IMG/VR virus record: IMGVR_UViG_3300024335_000010 | Span: 1-64,000 of that record | Strand: one strand, 5' to 3' | Length of the DNA stretch: 64,000 nt | Source of the DNA: a virus | Shown here: one piece after another, positions 28,529 through 36,874 of the stretch | How positions within the stretch are numbered: the stretch's first letter is position 1 | How the letters are laid out: each line of letters starts with the position of its first letter | Made by a program: the position numbers and the translations under genes | Notes under the pieces: generated by a model | Database searches by the model: none | Told to the model about the DNA's origin: nothing | What the model saw: only the letters and a program-made list of their open reading frames with translations

Positions 28529-29672
28529 AAATAATCTCTATTATGAGATGACGACAGAGACCCAAACTAAGCCCGTCAGCGCTGTTAAAATTCAAATGGA
28601 TGTACTAGACGGTTGTCACCACAAGTGCCCTGGATGCTTTGTACATCGACGGGGTAACTCTAGTGATAAAAGCCAAGTATATATGGCAAAAGAGTTCATA
28701 CGTTCTATTACTGACCAAGGGATACTTGTTGATGAAATATTAATTGGTCCTACAGACTTTTTAGCATCAGAAAATTTCTATCAAGTAATGCCAGAACTCG
28801 TAGATATCATTAATGAAAACTCACCTATCCTAGCTTTTGTCTCTACTCTTATTGATGGTGATATTAAAAAGTTTTGCGATTTCCTTATTGATAATATTAA
28901 TTTAGATACTGAAATAGAAATTGGTATCGCTACAAATCCACATAAGTTTTTTACTGACGAATACACAAAACATATATCAGATATGTTAGCCTATATAGAT
29001 ACACACATTCAACATGAGGTTACTTATACGTTTGTTGTTAACATTAAAGATTATGGATTAGATTATGAGGCATTGCATGATCAGGCTGTAAAACGTTTTG
29101 ATACTATATTAGATTTTATTCCGTCAGTATCTCGTTCGCATAAAGCAAACATAATCTTAAAAACGCTTGATGAGTTTAACGAATACTTTAGCACATGGCA
29201 CCAAGAGTCCAAGCTAAACAATATTATGGTAGACCATTCTCACGCAGGTATTAATTACACTGTATTAAACTACAAACGCGGTGAATGGTATTTAAGTCCA
29301 TTTATGTATGAGAACATGGCGATATATGATGATATGTTTAAAGTCAAATCTTTTGATGATGTTGTTCCAATGGTTGAACATCAAATTAAAAGAGCAAAAG
29401 GTACTGAATGCGAGGATTGCCCATTATTCTTTAGTTGTTATAACAGAAAAATAATAATGTTAAGGGATTACCTTGGAGTAGACCGCTGCATAGCACCAAA
29501 AGAGAATATGCTAAATAATATAAACAATTATAATGGTCCTGCTCAGACAATGTATGGATGGGATGGTTATTCTGTTGAAAACGATAAGAACGGTTATCGT
29601 AAAAAGTTTTTAGTTACTGATGATGACGATCCAGAACTAAAACGATTAAAGGATATATCATATGTTAAATAA
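28515..29672 (+). CDS. Radical SAM protein with twitch-type C-terminus (plus-strand paralogue 3)
   Basis: ATG 28515 is preferred over 28548 because AAAGGA (about 28501-28506) is spaced correctly from it. The enzyme has 385 residues. Cys34, Cys38 and Cys41 (DGCHHKCPGCFVHRRGN) form the SAM cluster site, followed by LIGPTDFLASEN in place of a GGE motif. A conserved IPSVSRSHKAN lies about two thirds along. The C-terminal cluster is C-x2-C-x5-C (TECEDCPLFFSC) plus a later Cys (DRC). A tail of about 60 residues beyond the last Cys (ending in LKDISYVK) is longer than in its paralogues. It is in the same operon with overlapping starts and stops. Confidence 0.9.
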   Translation: MPLIKNNLYYEMTTETQTKPVSAVKIQMDVLDGCHHKCPGCFVHRRGNSSDKSQVYMAKEFIRSITDQGILVDEILIGPTDFLASENFYQVMPELVDIINENSPILAFVSTLIDGDIKKFCDFLIDNINLDTEIEIGIATNPHKFFTDEYTKHISDMLAYIDTHIQHEVTYTFVVNIKDYGLDYEALHDQAVKRFDTILDFIPSVSRSHKANIILKTLDEFNEYFSTWHQESKLNNIMVDHSHAGINYTVLNYKRGEWYLSPFMYENMAIYDDMFKVKSFDDVVPMVEHQIKRAKGTECEDCPLFFSCYNRKIIMLRDYLGVDRCIAPKENMLNNINNYNGPAQTMYGWDGYSVENDKNGYRKKFLVTDDDDPELKRLKDISYVK

Positions 29673-30816
29673 TGATTGGAAAAATATTGTAGACGGTGGG
29701 CGAGGTGAGGAATTTACTTCAATCGACAATATGAAAGAATATAAAATACAGGTCAACCTTGAAATACTCGAAGGTTGTTCATATATGTGTCCGGGTTGTT
29801 TTGTTAAACGTAAAGGTAATTGGAACCCAAACTCAATCGCAACATTTCATTCCTTGGCATTTGAATTAAAAGATAGAACTGATATTGTATTAGACGACAT
29901 TGTGATTGGCCCAACCGACTTTTATGGTGCTCAAAATTTAGAAGAGATTATTAATAATCAAAGGCTTGCTGATGCCATATCCATGATGCCTGAAGATAAT
30001 AGAAATATCCAACATAACTGTTCTATACTCGGATCATTATCTGAAAAAGATATTGAAGGTAAAATAAAAGCTATTGAAAACTCAATGCTAGGCGAAGTAG
30101 TCGAAGCATGGGATGTACAAATTGCTTTGGATTTAAATAGATTAATGAATGATCAGGTATACCTAGATGCACTTGATGAAAGAGTTGAAACATTTAAAAA
30201 TAGTTCTTTAAACTTTGAAATAAGTATGGCTACTAATATCGTGCAAGGTGTAGAAGATATATTATTTCCTGCTATTGAATTTGTTAGAGCTAGGTATGAA
30301 ACAGTAATCGAAGTATTACCGTCAGTAGTACGTTCTTTTAATCATAGCGCAAAGCACGGAGACAAACTATTTGAATGGAATGATATGTTAACTCGATTGG
30401 CTGCAGATCCACATAAGTTTAAAAACAAATTCCATTTCTTACAAGGTGACGTATCACATAAAGCGTTTCATTATTCTGTAGTTAGTATATACCACGGAGA
30501 TATGTATTTGTCGCCATTCATATATGAGAATGCTCAAATCCATACAGATGATTTTAAAGTTGATAATAGTTGGCTTTGGTTACCTGATGCCGATATTGTT
30601 GATTATATATTAAACAAAAAGAACGAGATTGTCAATAGCCAAATTGAAAAAAGTTCTGAAAAAGAGTGTGGCAGTTGTAAGTATTTAAATATATGTGCGA
30701 ATAGAATGGTTCCAATGATTATGGATACTGTGTTTGATGGAAGAAAAGAATGCATCTTAAATAAAGATGTAATTGGTTTATATGATGATGAGGTATACCA
30801 TGGGAATAGTTACTAA
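29662..30816 (+). CDS. Radical SAM protein with twitch-type C-terminus (plus-strand paralogue 4)
   Basis: The enzyme has 384 residues. Cys39, Cys43 and Cys46 (EGCSYMCPGCFVKRKGN) form the radical SAM site. The second strand ends VIGPTDFYGAQN, so GPTD again replaces GGE. LPSVVRSFNHS matches the P-S-x-x-R-S element. The C-terminal C-x2-C-x5-C (KECGSCKYLNIC) and a later Cys (KEC) would hold an auxiliary 4Fe-4S cluster. It starts 11 bases inside the end of the previous gene. Tandem paralogy with its neighbours suggests that successive duplications have specialised either for different residues of the three-Cys tail or for the two CHxS proteins. Confidence 0.9.
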   Translation: MLNNDWKNIVDGGRGEEFTSIDNMKEYKIQVNLEILEGCSYMCPGCFVKRKGNWNPNSIATFHSLAFELKDRTDIVLDDIVIGPTDFYGAQNLEEIINNQRLADAISMMPEDNRNIQHNCSILGSLSEKDIEGKIKAIENSMLGEVVEAWDVQIALDLNRLMNDQVYLDALDERVETFKNSSLNFEISMATNIVQGVEDILFPAIEFVRARYETVIEVLPSVVRSFNHSAKHGDKLFEWNDMLTRLAADPHKFKNKFHFLQGDVSHKAFHYSVVSIYHGDMYLSPFIYENAQIHTDDFKVDNSWLWLPDADIVDYILNKKNEIVNSQIEKSSEKECGSCKYLNICANRMVPMIMDTVFDGRKECILNKDVIGLYDDEVYHGNSY

Positions 30817-31828
30817 CAATAAGCGTGCTGCACAAGCTGATAAAGATTTTGATTTATCCTTTAGTGAAGGACATGAAATCAAAGTACAATTTAATTGCGA
30901 AGTATTATCTGGCTGCGAGTTTAAATGTAAAGGTTGTTTTGTCAATAAACTCGGATCAAATATGGGATCATTTGATAGATTAAACAACGCCATTGATTTA
31001 TTTAATACCAATGGCTATCGCGTGTCAACCATTAATATTGGTCCAACTGATTTATTTGGTAATAATAATATCACCGAGTTGTTGAAAGACGAAACATTCC
31101 GAGAGTGTTTAAGTAAAGTAACTACTATTCAATTCGTTACAACATTAGAAAAGATTGATTTTAATATTATTGAAATGCTGAATAGTATTCCAAAGGCCGA
31201 GGGATTTATGTATGATTGTAACATAGCCCTGCAGCCGCCAGTTAATTGGAATGTACTTGAATATAAATTAGGAATATTAAATGAGTTGACAGATGATTTA
31301 AATTATTATATGGTATATAATATGGGTAATGATGATGTTGAGAATAATAAAGTACTCGAGATGTCAAAACTTGTTGAGGAACGGTTTGATTCTATACTTA
31401 CTTTAAATCCATCATTCTTCCGAGCACCTAAATCTAAAGTGCAAAAGCATCTTATTGAGAAATGGAAAAACTATGACTTTGCCGACGACCTTATGCCTAA
31501 AACATTTATTGACCAAGCACAAGGTGGTTCTTTAGAATTAAATTATACTTATTGTAACGAACGTTTCTTTTGGACACCATTCGTATATGATATTGCTTTA
31601 ATTGGTACAGATAATTTTGTGGTCAAAGATGAAAACGATATTGAGTCATGGACTCAAGTAAAAGAAAATAAGTTTATGTCACAGTTGACTTATTCAAGTG
31701 AAACTGACAATTGTGCTTCTTGTAAAAATTTAATGACATGTATTGATAAAGGTGTCCTATCTTATATGGAACACCATTCACTTACTGCGTGTGTGTTTCC
31801 GGGAGTGATAACGTCCGATAAAGGTTGA
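30800..31828 (+). CDS. Radical SAM protein with twitch-type C-terminus (plus-strand paralogue 5)
   Basis: The ATG at 30800 is chosen over an upstream in-frame start at 30773 because TGAGGT lies about seven bases before it, and because this places the cluster cysteines at 39, 43 and 46 as in the paralogues. The enzyme has 342 residues: SGCEFKCKGCFVNK, then NIGPTDLFGNNN, NPSFFRAPKSK, and a C-terminal C-x2-C-x5-C (DNCASCKNLMTC) plus Cys in LTAC. The last 51 bases overlap the 3' end of the converging minus-strand gene at 31778. No terminator is visible after it. Confidence 0.9.
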   Translation: MGIVTNNKRAAQADKDFDLSFSEGHEIKVQFNCEVLSGCEFKCKGCFVNKLGSNMGSFDRLNNAIDLFNTNGYRVSTINIGPTDLFGNNNITELLKDETFRECLSKVTTIQFVTTLEKIDFNIIEMLNSIPKAEGFMYDCNIALQPPVNWNVLEYKLGILNELTDDLNYYMVYNMGNDDVENNKVLEMSKLVEERFDSILTLNPSFFRAPKSKVQKHLIEKWKNYDFADDLMPKTFIDQAQGGSLELNYTYCNERFFWTPFVYDIALIGTDNFVVKDENDIESWTQVKENKFMSQLTYSSETDNCASCKNLMTCIDKGVLSYMEHHSLTACVFPGVITSDKG

Positions 31829-32497
31829 TGGATATACGTGTTGTATTCTATGCCATTTCTCTTTTGATTCTACCTCATGCATTTTAATATCAAGTTCCAT
31901 TTCGTGCATTGGGTATATTGACATTAAAGGCGTACCATATTTAAGTGTAACAGTATATTCTTCGTCTTTAATTGGAAACGCTAAGAATACGTTTAATGTG
32001 TGTTGGTCATAAAAGTTTGTAATCCCAGGTGATATTAAAATATCGTGCTTACGCAAATCCTCACTATAATGGCATTCAGTAATCATAAACTCTTTACGTT
32101 CGCTTGCCTTAACAGCCCAAGGTCCATGTAATTTAAATACAGTTCTATTTGGATATAATGTATCGCCAAATTGTTTACGTTCATGTTGAGATCCATCAAG
32201 TTGACCAGAATTATGTAATGGCTCAATGCACTCAACATTGCCATTTGGTTTTACTCTAAAAATACCATCTGACCACAATTTAAGAACGATAGGCTTACGC
32301 ATATAATCAACAATTCCTGGGCATGTTTTAATCGTCGGAGTTGGAACGTTAACGCCAACCCTAGACCTAAATTGGTCATACGAATTCTTAATAGATTTCC
32401 ACCACGTTGGTGGCTTAGTTCTGGCTTTAATTGGTTGTAAGTCTACAAGTGTTTGGTGTGCTGTGTAAAAATCAAGTTTAAGTTTTTTCTTTATCAT
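31778..32497 (-). CDS. Conserved phage protein of unknown function, last gene of minus-strand radical SAM operon
   Basis: The protein has 239 residues, with AGGA nine bases before the ATG. It contains no Cys cluster. The sequence is a mixed beta protein with W- and P-rich segments: TKPPTWWKSIKNSY, then TIKTCPGIVDYMRKPIVLKLWSDG. I have seen proteins of this general look in marine T4-like phages but cannot name the family. It overlaps the preceding radical SAM gene by 20 bases, and its 3' end overlaps the converging plus-strand radical SAM gene by 51 bases. It may be a partner of the modification enzymes or an unrelated passenger. Confidence 0.8.
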   Translation of the reverse strand: MIKKKLKLDFYTAHQTLVDLQPIKARTKPPTWWKSIKNSYDQFRSRVGVNVPTPTIKTCPGIVDYMRKPIVLKLWSDGIFRVKPNGNVECIEPLHNSGQLDGSQHERKQFGDTLYPNRTVFKLHGPWAVKASERKEFMITECHYSEDLRKHDILISPGITNFYDQHTLNVFLAFPIKDEEYTVTLKYGTPLMSIYPMHEMELDIKMHEVESKEKWHRIQHVYPSTFIGRYHSRKHTRSK

Positions 32498-33554
32498 AAT
32501 TAAATCCTGTTATCAAATTTTGACCTGTTTTGTCCATATAATTAAACCACATTCTCATTATGCAGTCAGGTAAATCGCGTTCTCTGTTTTTCCAATCCCA
32601 TTGTGTATAGCAGCGGAAACCACATTTATTCCACCACTTACAAGATAAGCAACCATTCTCGTCCATATAGGCTTGCATCATTCCGGCGTTATCTTTAGGT
32701 TTGTATTCTGTATTAAAATCTCGTTGATCGTATCTATCCCACCGACAATTTGATGTAGAATTATCTGGGAATATCGTAACCTTGTTTAAAGCCAAGCAAT
32801 GCATATGGTTACTCTCATTATATATGAGATCTTTAATAGGGTTAATGTCAGGATAGTGATGGTATACAAATTTTAAAAACTCGAGGTACTCACTATCTGA
32901 TGGAATCATATAATCATATCCACGATCTGGAATATAATCATCAAAGTAAAATTCATCAAACTTTTCATATAAGTAATGGAAATACTCATCGTCGTCTGCC
33001 ATAAACTTTTTGATTGACAAAGTAGTAGCAACCATATTAATAGATATGATATAATCAGCAAAGTATTCTATATTTTTAGCGTATGGACCTTTTGTTGGTC
33101 GCCCGTCAAAATCGTATGAACATATAATATAGGAAGGGATAGCTTCAGCGTTTAAGTCGTCGAGTAGTCGCTGAACTCTATCTCGTTTACTGAATTGAAA
33201 CGATGTTACCCATACAACTTTAATCTTTTGTTTATGTTCATCAAATATCTTTTTGATTGCTACTAAAAAATCAAAGTAAACAGGGTAAGCCCATTCTGAT
33301 ATTCTATCTTGGAATAACTCGCCACCAACCATATTGATTTGTATTATATCAACTCTGCCTTTCATCTTAATGACATGTTGTTCAACCAAATCTAATTTAG
33401 AAAATATCTCTTCCCTGCTCAAACCTACGGTAGATTTTTTATCGTGGTGACAGAACGAACAATTGAGATGACAGTTTTCAAATAAAGTCAACTCAATCTC
33501 GGCTATATCCGGACGTTTAGTTTCTAATAGTGTTTTTGTTATTTCAAAGTCCAA
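32478..33554 (-). CDS. Radical SAM/SPASM protein (minus-strand enzyme D)
   Basis: No in-frame ATG lies before the catalytic cysteines. TTG 33554 is chosen because AAAGAGG sits about nine bases upstream; another TTG at 33602 has no ribosome site. From 33554 the product has 358 residues. Cys28, Cys32 and Cys35 (ENCHLNCSFCHH) bind the SAM cluster, followed by MVGGELF, a true GGE motif. The C-terminal half carries a full SPASM pattern: an early Cys pair around HCLALN...SNC, then C-x2-C-x5-C-x3-C (CLSCKWWNKCGFRC) and a last Cys (LPDC), for two auxiliary clusters. SPASM enzymes typically modify ribosomal peptides or protein side chains. It is unlike the GPTD paralogues on the plus strand. Confidence 0.88.
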   Translation of the reverse strand: MDFEITKTLLETKRPDIAEIELTLFENCHLNCSFCHHDKKSTVGLSREEIFSKLDLVEQHVIKMKGRVDIIQINMVGGELFQDRISEWAYPVYFDFLVAIKKIFDEHKQKIKVVWVTSFQFSKRDRVQRLLDDLNAEAIPSYIICSYDFDGRPTKGPYAKNIEYFADYIISINMVATTLSIKKFMADDDEYFHYLYEKFDEFYFDDYIPDRGYDYMIPSDSEYLEFLKFVYHHYPDINPIKDLIYNESNHMHCLALNKVTIFPDNSTSNCRWDRYDQRDFNTEYKPKDNAGMMQAYMDENGCLSCKWWNKCGFRCYTQWDWKNRERDLPDCIMRMWFNYMDKTGQNLITGFNYDKEKT

Positions 33555-33942
33555 ATAACATTTCCTCTTTATAGTATTCGTATATGTCAGGTACCATACC
33601 AAGTTTTTCGTTAAAGTCTAATTTAAATAATATTTCGTCATATGTATCTTTGTCTTGCCAATATGGAACAAAGTGTGGATCGTTATTAAACAATAAAGCT
33701 TCGTCATTAAGCGCATCAAAGAATGGTTCTTTAAAATCTCTGTTTAACCAATGCGCATAACATATCGCAACCACATATGATTTTGCAGGATAAATCCATT
33801 CGTCAACATATTCTCTGAAATGTATAAGAGCATAATCAACAATATTATCTGGCTGCCAATTAATTTCTACGTCAGTCAGATCATCTTTAAACAACGATGC
33901 CGTTAAATGATATGCGCTTTGCCTAGCTTTCCATTCTTTCAT
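33544..33942 (-). CDS. Unknown 132-residue protein between two radical SAM genes
   Basis: This is an acidic, aromatic-rich protein (many Tyr, Trp, Phe and Asp) with no cysteine clusters and no membrane segment. Its start overlaps the end of the preceding radical SAM gene by 20 bases, and its end overlaps the next by about 11, so it belongs to the operon. Size and position would suit a peptide-recognition partner, but no RRE/PqqD signature can be read by eye. A substrate role is less likely because it lacks an obvious core peptide. Confidence 0.72.
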   Translation of the reverse strand: MKEWKARQSAYHLTASLFKDDLTDVEINWQPDNIVDYALIHFREYVDEWIYPAKSYVVAICYAHWLNRDFKEPFFDALNDEALLFNNDPHFVPYWQDKDTYDEILFKLDFNEKLGMVPDIYEYYKEEMLFGL

Positions 33943-34837
33943 AATAATCTAATAACCCTTTATATCCATTACAACTATTGGTTAAGTCGTGTACATACCG
34001 ATAATGTTCTGTTAAACATTTCCCATAATAAGAACATGCCTTACATATATCGCTCAAATTATTCTCAGGTTCTTCACGTGCCCACGTTAAATATTCATGG
34101 TAAGTGTCGTACTCTTTAAAGTATTCTCTATCATATTTATCAAATTCCAAGACGCCAAATTTTCCACGTGGCGTTATGTAAACGTGGTCATTACTAAAAG
34201 CATCATACTTACCTTCTATGCTATTGTATATATTATCAATGTTTTGGAAATTAAAATTCTTTTCTGTATTTGCTTCATCAAACTTAATAACGAAATCTTC
34301 AAAGTCTTTATGTGTTACATTATGTTGGTTTGCTTGATTAATTGAATATGGTTTAATTTCAACTGACTGAACATTAGAAATCATATTAAGCGTAAAGATC
34401 ATAAACTCTACATCCATCTCTAATACTTTTGGCGAGGCTAATATCAATACAGATAAATCTTTATTGGCATTCATCATGTTATTTAAAATGTGCTGCTCTT
34501 TTTCTCTGGCATGGAAATCATATGATACGGATAACGTTACATCCTCATCTCTAAAAAAGTCAGGGAATGCCGATAAGTTAGTATTGATATTAATAGGACC
34601 TTTATAATGATTGCGTATTACTTTCTTTAATGAATAATAATATTCTGGCGATAGTAAACCAATCTCTCCACCATATAAATCAACATGACCAACCTTGTCA
34701 GTAATTTGTTGTAGGCTGTTTTCTAACCATAAAGGAGTAATTTTATGTCTATCGTTTAATTGCTCTGTAGTTAAATAACAGAAATCACAAGCAAAGTTAC
34801 AATAGTATGTTGGATTAATTGATAGATTCATTAACAT
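33923..34837 (-). CDS. Radical SAM protein with twitch-type C-terminus (minus-strand enzyme C)
   Basis: The enzyme has 304 residues. Cys13, Cys17 and Cys20 (YYCNFACDFCYL) form the SAM cluster site, and YGGEIGLL is the GGE motif. The C-terminus has C-x2-C-x5-C (DICKACSYYGKC) and a later Cys (NSC), enough for one auxiliary cluster. It is the smallest of the four minus-strand enzymes. It overlaps both neighbouring genes, so the set is translationally coupled. Substrate unknown. Confidence 0.9.
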   Translation of the reverse strand: MLMNLSINPTYYCNFACDFCYLTTEQLNDRHKITPLWLENSLQQITDKVGHVDLYGGEIGLLSPEYYYSLKKVIRNHYKGPININTNLSAFPDFFRDEDVTLSVSYDFHAREKEQHILNNMMNANKDLSVLILASPKVLEMDVEFMIFTLNMISNVQSVEIKPYSINQANQHNVTHKDFEDFVIKFDEANTEKNFNFQNIDNIYNSIEGKYDAFSNDHVYITPRGKFGVLEFDKYDREYFKEYDTYHEYLTWAREEPENNLSDICKACSYYGKCLTEHYRYVHDLTNSCNGYKGLLDYYERMES

Positions 34838-35855
34838 AAGGTGTCGCCAATCCCGGATCCATTCCGTTTATTTCAAGTATTCTTGGTGCTAGTTTTTTCA
34901 TATGATAACAATGATCCTCAGCTTGACCTTCGCGTTTCATATCACGTACAGTTTTCTTACAACCATTACATATATCAAACATTGGACATGTATAACAAGC
35001 CATTTTCATTGTCTGTATATTAGGATCATTCTGCAATGGTGTCTGCATTTCACCATTCATCTCTTCTTCAAAATTAATAGGGTAATCGTAATCGTCAGCA
35101 AACGAACCACAAGAATAGTAATCACCACCCGGATTAAATGCACGAATACCACTATCGCATTGCCTATTCTGTGGGCAAGAGGTGTAACTATTTTTATTTA
35201 ATCTTACCATCATTTGTTTAGTATTGTGTTCATATTCTGCTAAGCCCATATCATATATCTTTATATAGGTTTCGTATATTTTACTTAGCCTAAACGTAGA
35301 ACCTTGTACGCCAGAAGCCATAGCGTAATTAAGTTTACATTCAACTCCCATTTCTTTAGCAAGCTCTACATTTTTAATTGCATCATCAAAGTTTTCATCA
35401 ACGATTACAGAAATAAAACTTGGACGTTCACCAGTATGTTTTAACATAGCATCTGATACCCGCCAAAAATCTTTTTCAGTAAACTCAGAGTAATCACCTT
35501 TTAATCTTCCACCACCATATTGAAATGATGTAGTACATCCAAATCTTTCGTGTTTAAATAAAGGTAACCATTTCTCTGGTCTAATAAGGAATGGCCAAAG
35601 ATTTGATGTAAAACTAATTGATGCAGGGTAATCGTGTTCGTCAAGGTGAGCAATCAAATCCCAATACCATTTTGGATCAACCATTAACGGATCACCACCA
35701 TTTACAATAATCGTATTGGTGTCAGGATAGCGTTTTAGAAATTTATAAACATATTCTAAATCAAGTAAACCAGCCTTATCAGCATCAATATCAGTTGATG
35801 AACAGAAGGTACACTTGAAATTACAAGCCTCTGTTGGTTTAATAATTAAATCCAT
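34815..35855 (-). CDS. Radical SAM/SPASM protein (minus-strand enzyme B)
   Basis: The enzyme has 346 residues. Cys11, Cys15 and Cys18 (EACNFKCTFCSS) bind the SAM cluster, and NGGDPLM corresponds to the GGE motif with Asp instead of Glu. A SPASM-type C-terminus is clear: CDSGIRAFNPGGDYYSC, then ACYTCPMFDICNGC and a last Cys in DHC. This is the arrangement of peptide-maturing and sulfatase-maturing enzymes with two auxiliary clusters. It overlaps the upstream enzyme by 10 bases. Confidence 0.92.
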   Translation of the reverse strand: MDLIIKPTEACNFKCTFCSSTDIDADKAGLLDLEYVYKFLKRYPDTNTIIVNGGDPLMVDPKWYWDLIAHLDEHDYPASISFTSNLWPFLIRPEKWLPLFKHERFGCTTSFQYGGGRLKGDYSEFTEKDFWRVSDAMLKHTGERPSFISVIVDENFDDAIKNVELAKEMGVECKLNYAMASGVQGSTFRLSKIYETYIKIYDMGLAEYEHNTKQMMVRLNKNSYTSCPQNRQCDSGIRAFNPGGDYYSCGSFADDYDYPINFEEEMNGEMQTPLQNDPNIQTMKMACYTCPMFDICNGCKKTVRDMKREGQAEDHCYHMKKLAPRILEINGMDPGLATPYVNESIN

Positions 35856-36874
35856 CCCTTATCCTTTGCAAGTTTCATCATTAATGTTTTAGGTGCTGGG
35901 CAAACATCTTCCATCCATTGAAGTTGGTGACAATCAGAATGGCAATATATAAACACAGGACAATCATAACAGCGTGGATCTCTTTCGTGCATTTCACATG
36001 ATATAACTTCCATACGTTTTGGCGATTGACGAACTTCTTTTGCAGGAGTATCAATAGTACCATACCATTGAGTTGGTGCAGTGTTAGGACAACCGGCTAC
36101 AGTCCCATCGGCATTGATGGTATGTAATTTTTGTTCGCAGTCTCTACAAAAAGTTCCGTTAAAAAATTGTCCTTTACTAAACTTATCATAAACAGAACCA
36201 AGAAACGCATTGGCTACAGGATGGTCTTGTGTAGTTTCGTGCATCTTCATCCAAAAGGCATCTAACTCACTGTTATGCGGAAAAATATCTAAGTTAATTG
36301 TTGCATTACCATCATGTGTTAAACGCTCATAGTTTATACACTCAACACCTAATGAATGCATATAGTCAGCTATTTCAAGCGGATCCATTTTAACTACATC
36401 TTTTGAGACTGATATAAAACATTTAACAAAACATCCTTCGTCAACTAAACGTTTTACATTGTCTTCCCATAGTTTACGCTGCTTTTCGTTAGAGAACCTA
36501 ATGTTTGGATCCCAAGATGTGCCTACAGAACCACCATCTAATAATTTTAAAAACTCAAGTCTTTCATCAGTAAGTTTATAAACCAAATTAGTTGTAATAC
36601 CATGCGTACATCGGTCACCCCAATGTTCTTTAGTAATATTATAAAACTTCATTAGGTCTGCCATAGGTGCTAATAAAGGTTCACCACCGTGGTATTCAAA
36701 ATGTATTTCGTTTGTACCATCACACAACTCATTACACCACTTAGCAGTCTTTTCAGCATCAAAGTAGATTTTTCTACCGTTAATACCAGACGTAAAGCAG
36801 TGTGCGCAATTAAGATTGCAGGTTTCAGTCGTTTTTACGTATACGAGTAAGTGTTTCTGTATCGCCAATGCCAT
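35846..36874 (-). CDS. Radical SAM/SPASM protein, anSME-like (minus-strand enzyme A)
   Basis: The enzyme has 342 residues. Cys19, Cys23 and Cys26 (ETCNLNCAHCFT) form the SAM site, and YHGGEPLL is a textbook GGE motif. The C-terminal SPASM set is complete: a Cys before INADGTVAGC, then C-x2-C-x5-C-x3-C (CYDCPVFIYCHSDC) and a final Cys (DVC). This is the overall layout of anaerobic sulfatase-maturating and peptide-modifying enzymes. The start overlaps the end of the cupin-like gene by 50 bases, and no ribosome site is obvious, so translation may depend on coupling. Confidence 0.92.
   Translation of the reverse strand: MALAIQKHLLVYVKTTETCNLNCAHCFTSGINGRKIYFDAEKTAKWCNELCDGTNEIHFEYHGGEPLLAPMADLMKFYNITKEHWGDRCTHGITTNLVYKLTDERLEFLKLLDGGSVGTSWDPNIRFSNEKQRKLWEDNVKRLVDEGCFVKCFISVSKDVVKMDPLEIADYMHSLGVECINYERLTHDGNATINLDIFPHNSELDAFWMKMHETTQDHPVANAFLGSVYDKFSKGQFFNGTFCRDCEQKLHTINADGTVAGCPNTAPTQWYGTIDTPAKEVRQSPKRMEVISCEMHERDPRCYDCPVFIYCHSDCHQLQWMEDVCPAPKTLMMKLAKDKGWI

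Noticed and set aside
32478-33602. TTG at 33602 as the start of minus-strand radical SAM enzyme D
   Set aside because: It has no ribosome site and would overlap the upstream gene by 59 bases. TTG 33554 has AAAGAGG in position and a short overlap.
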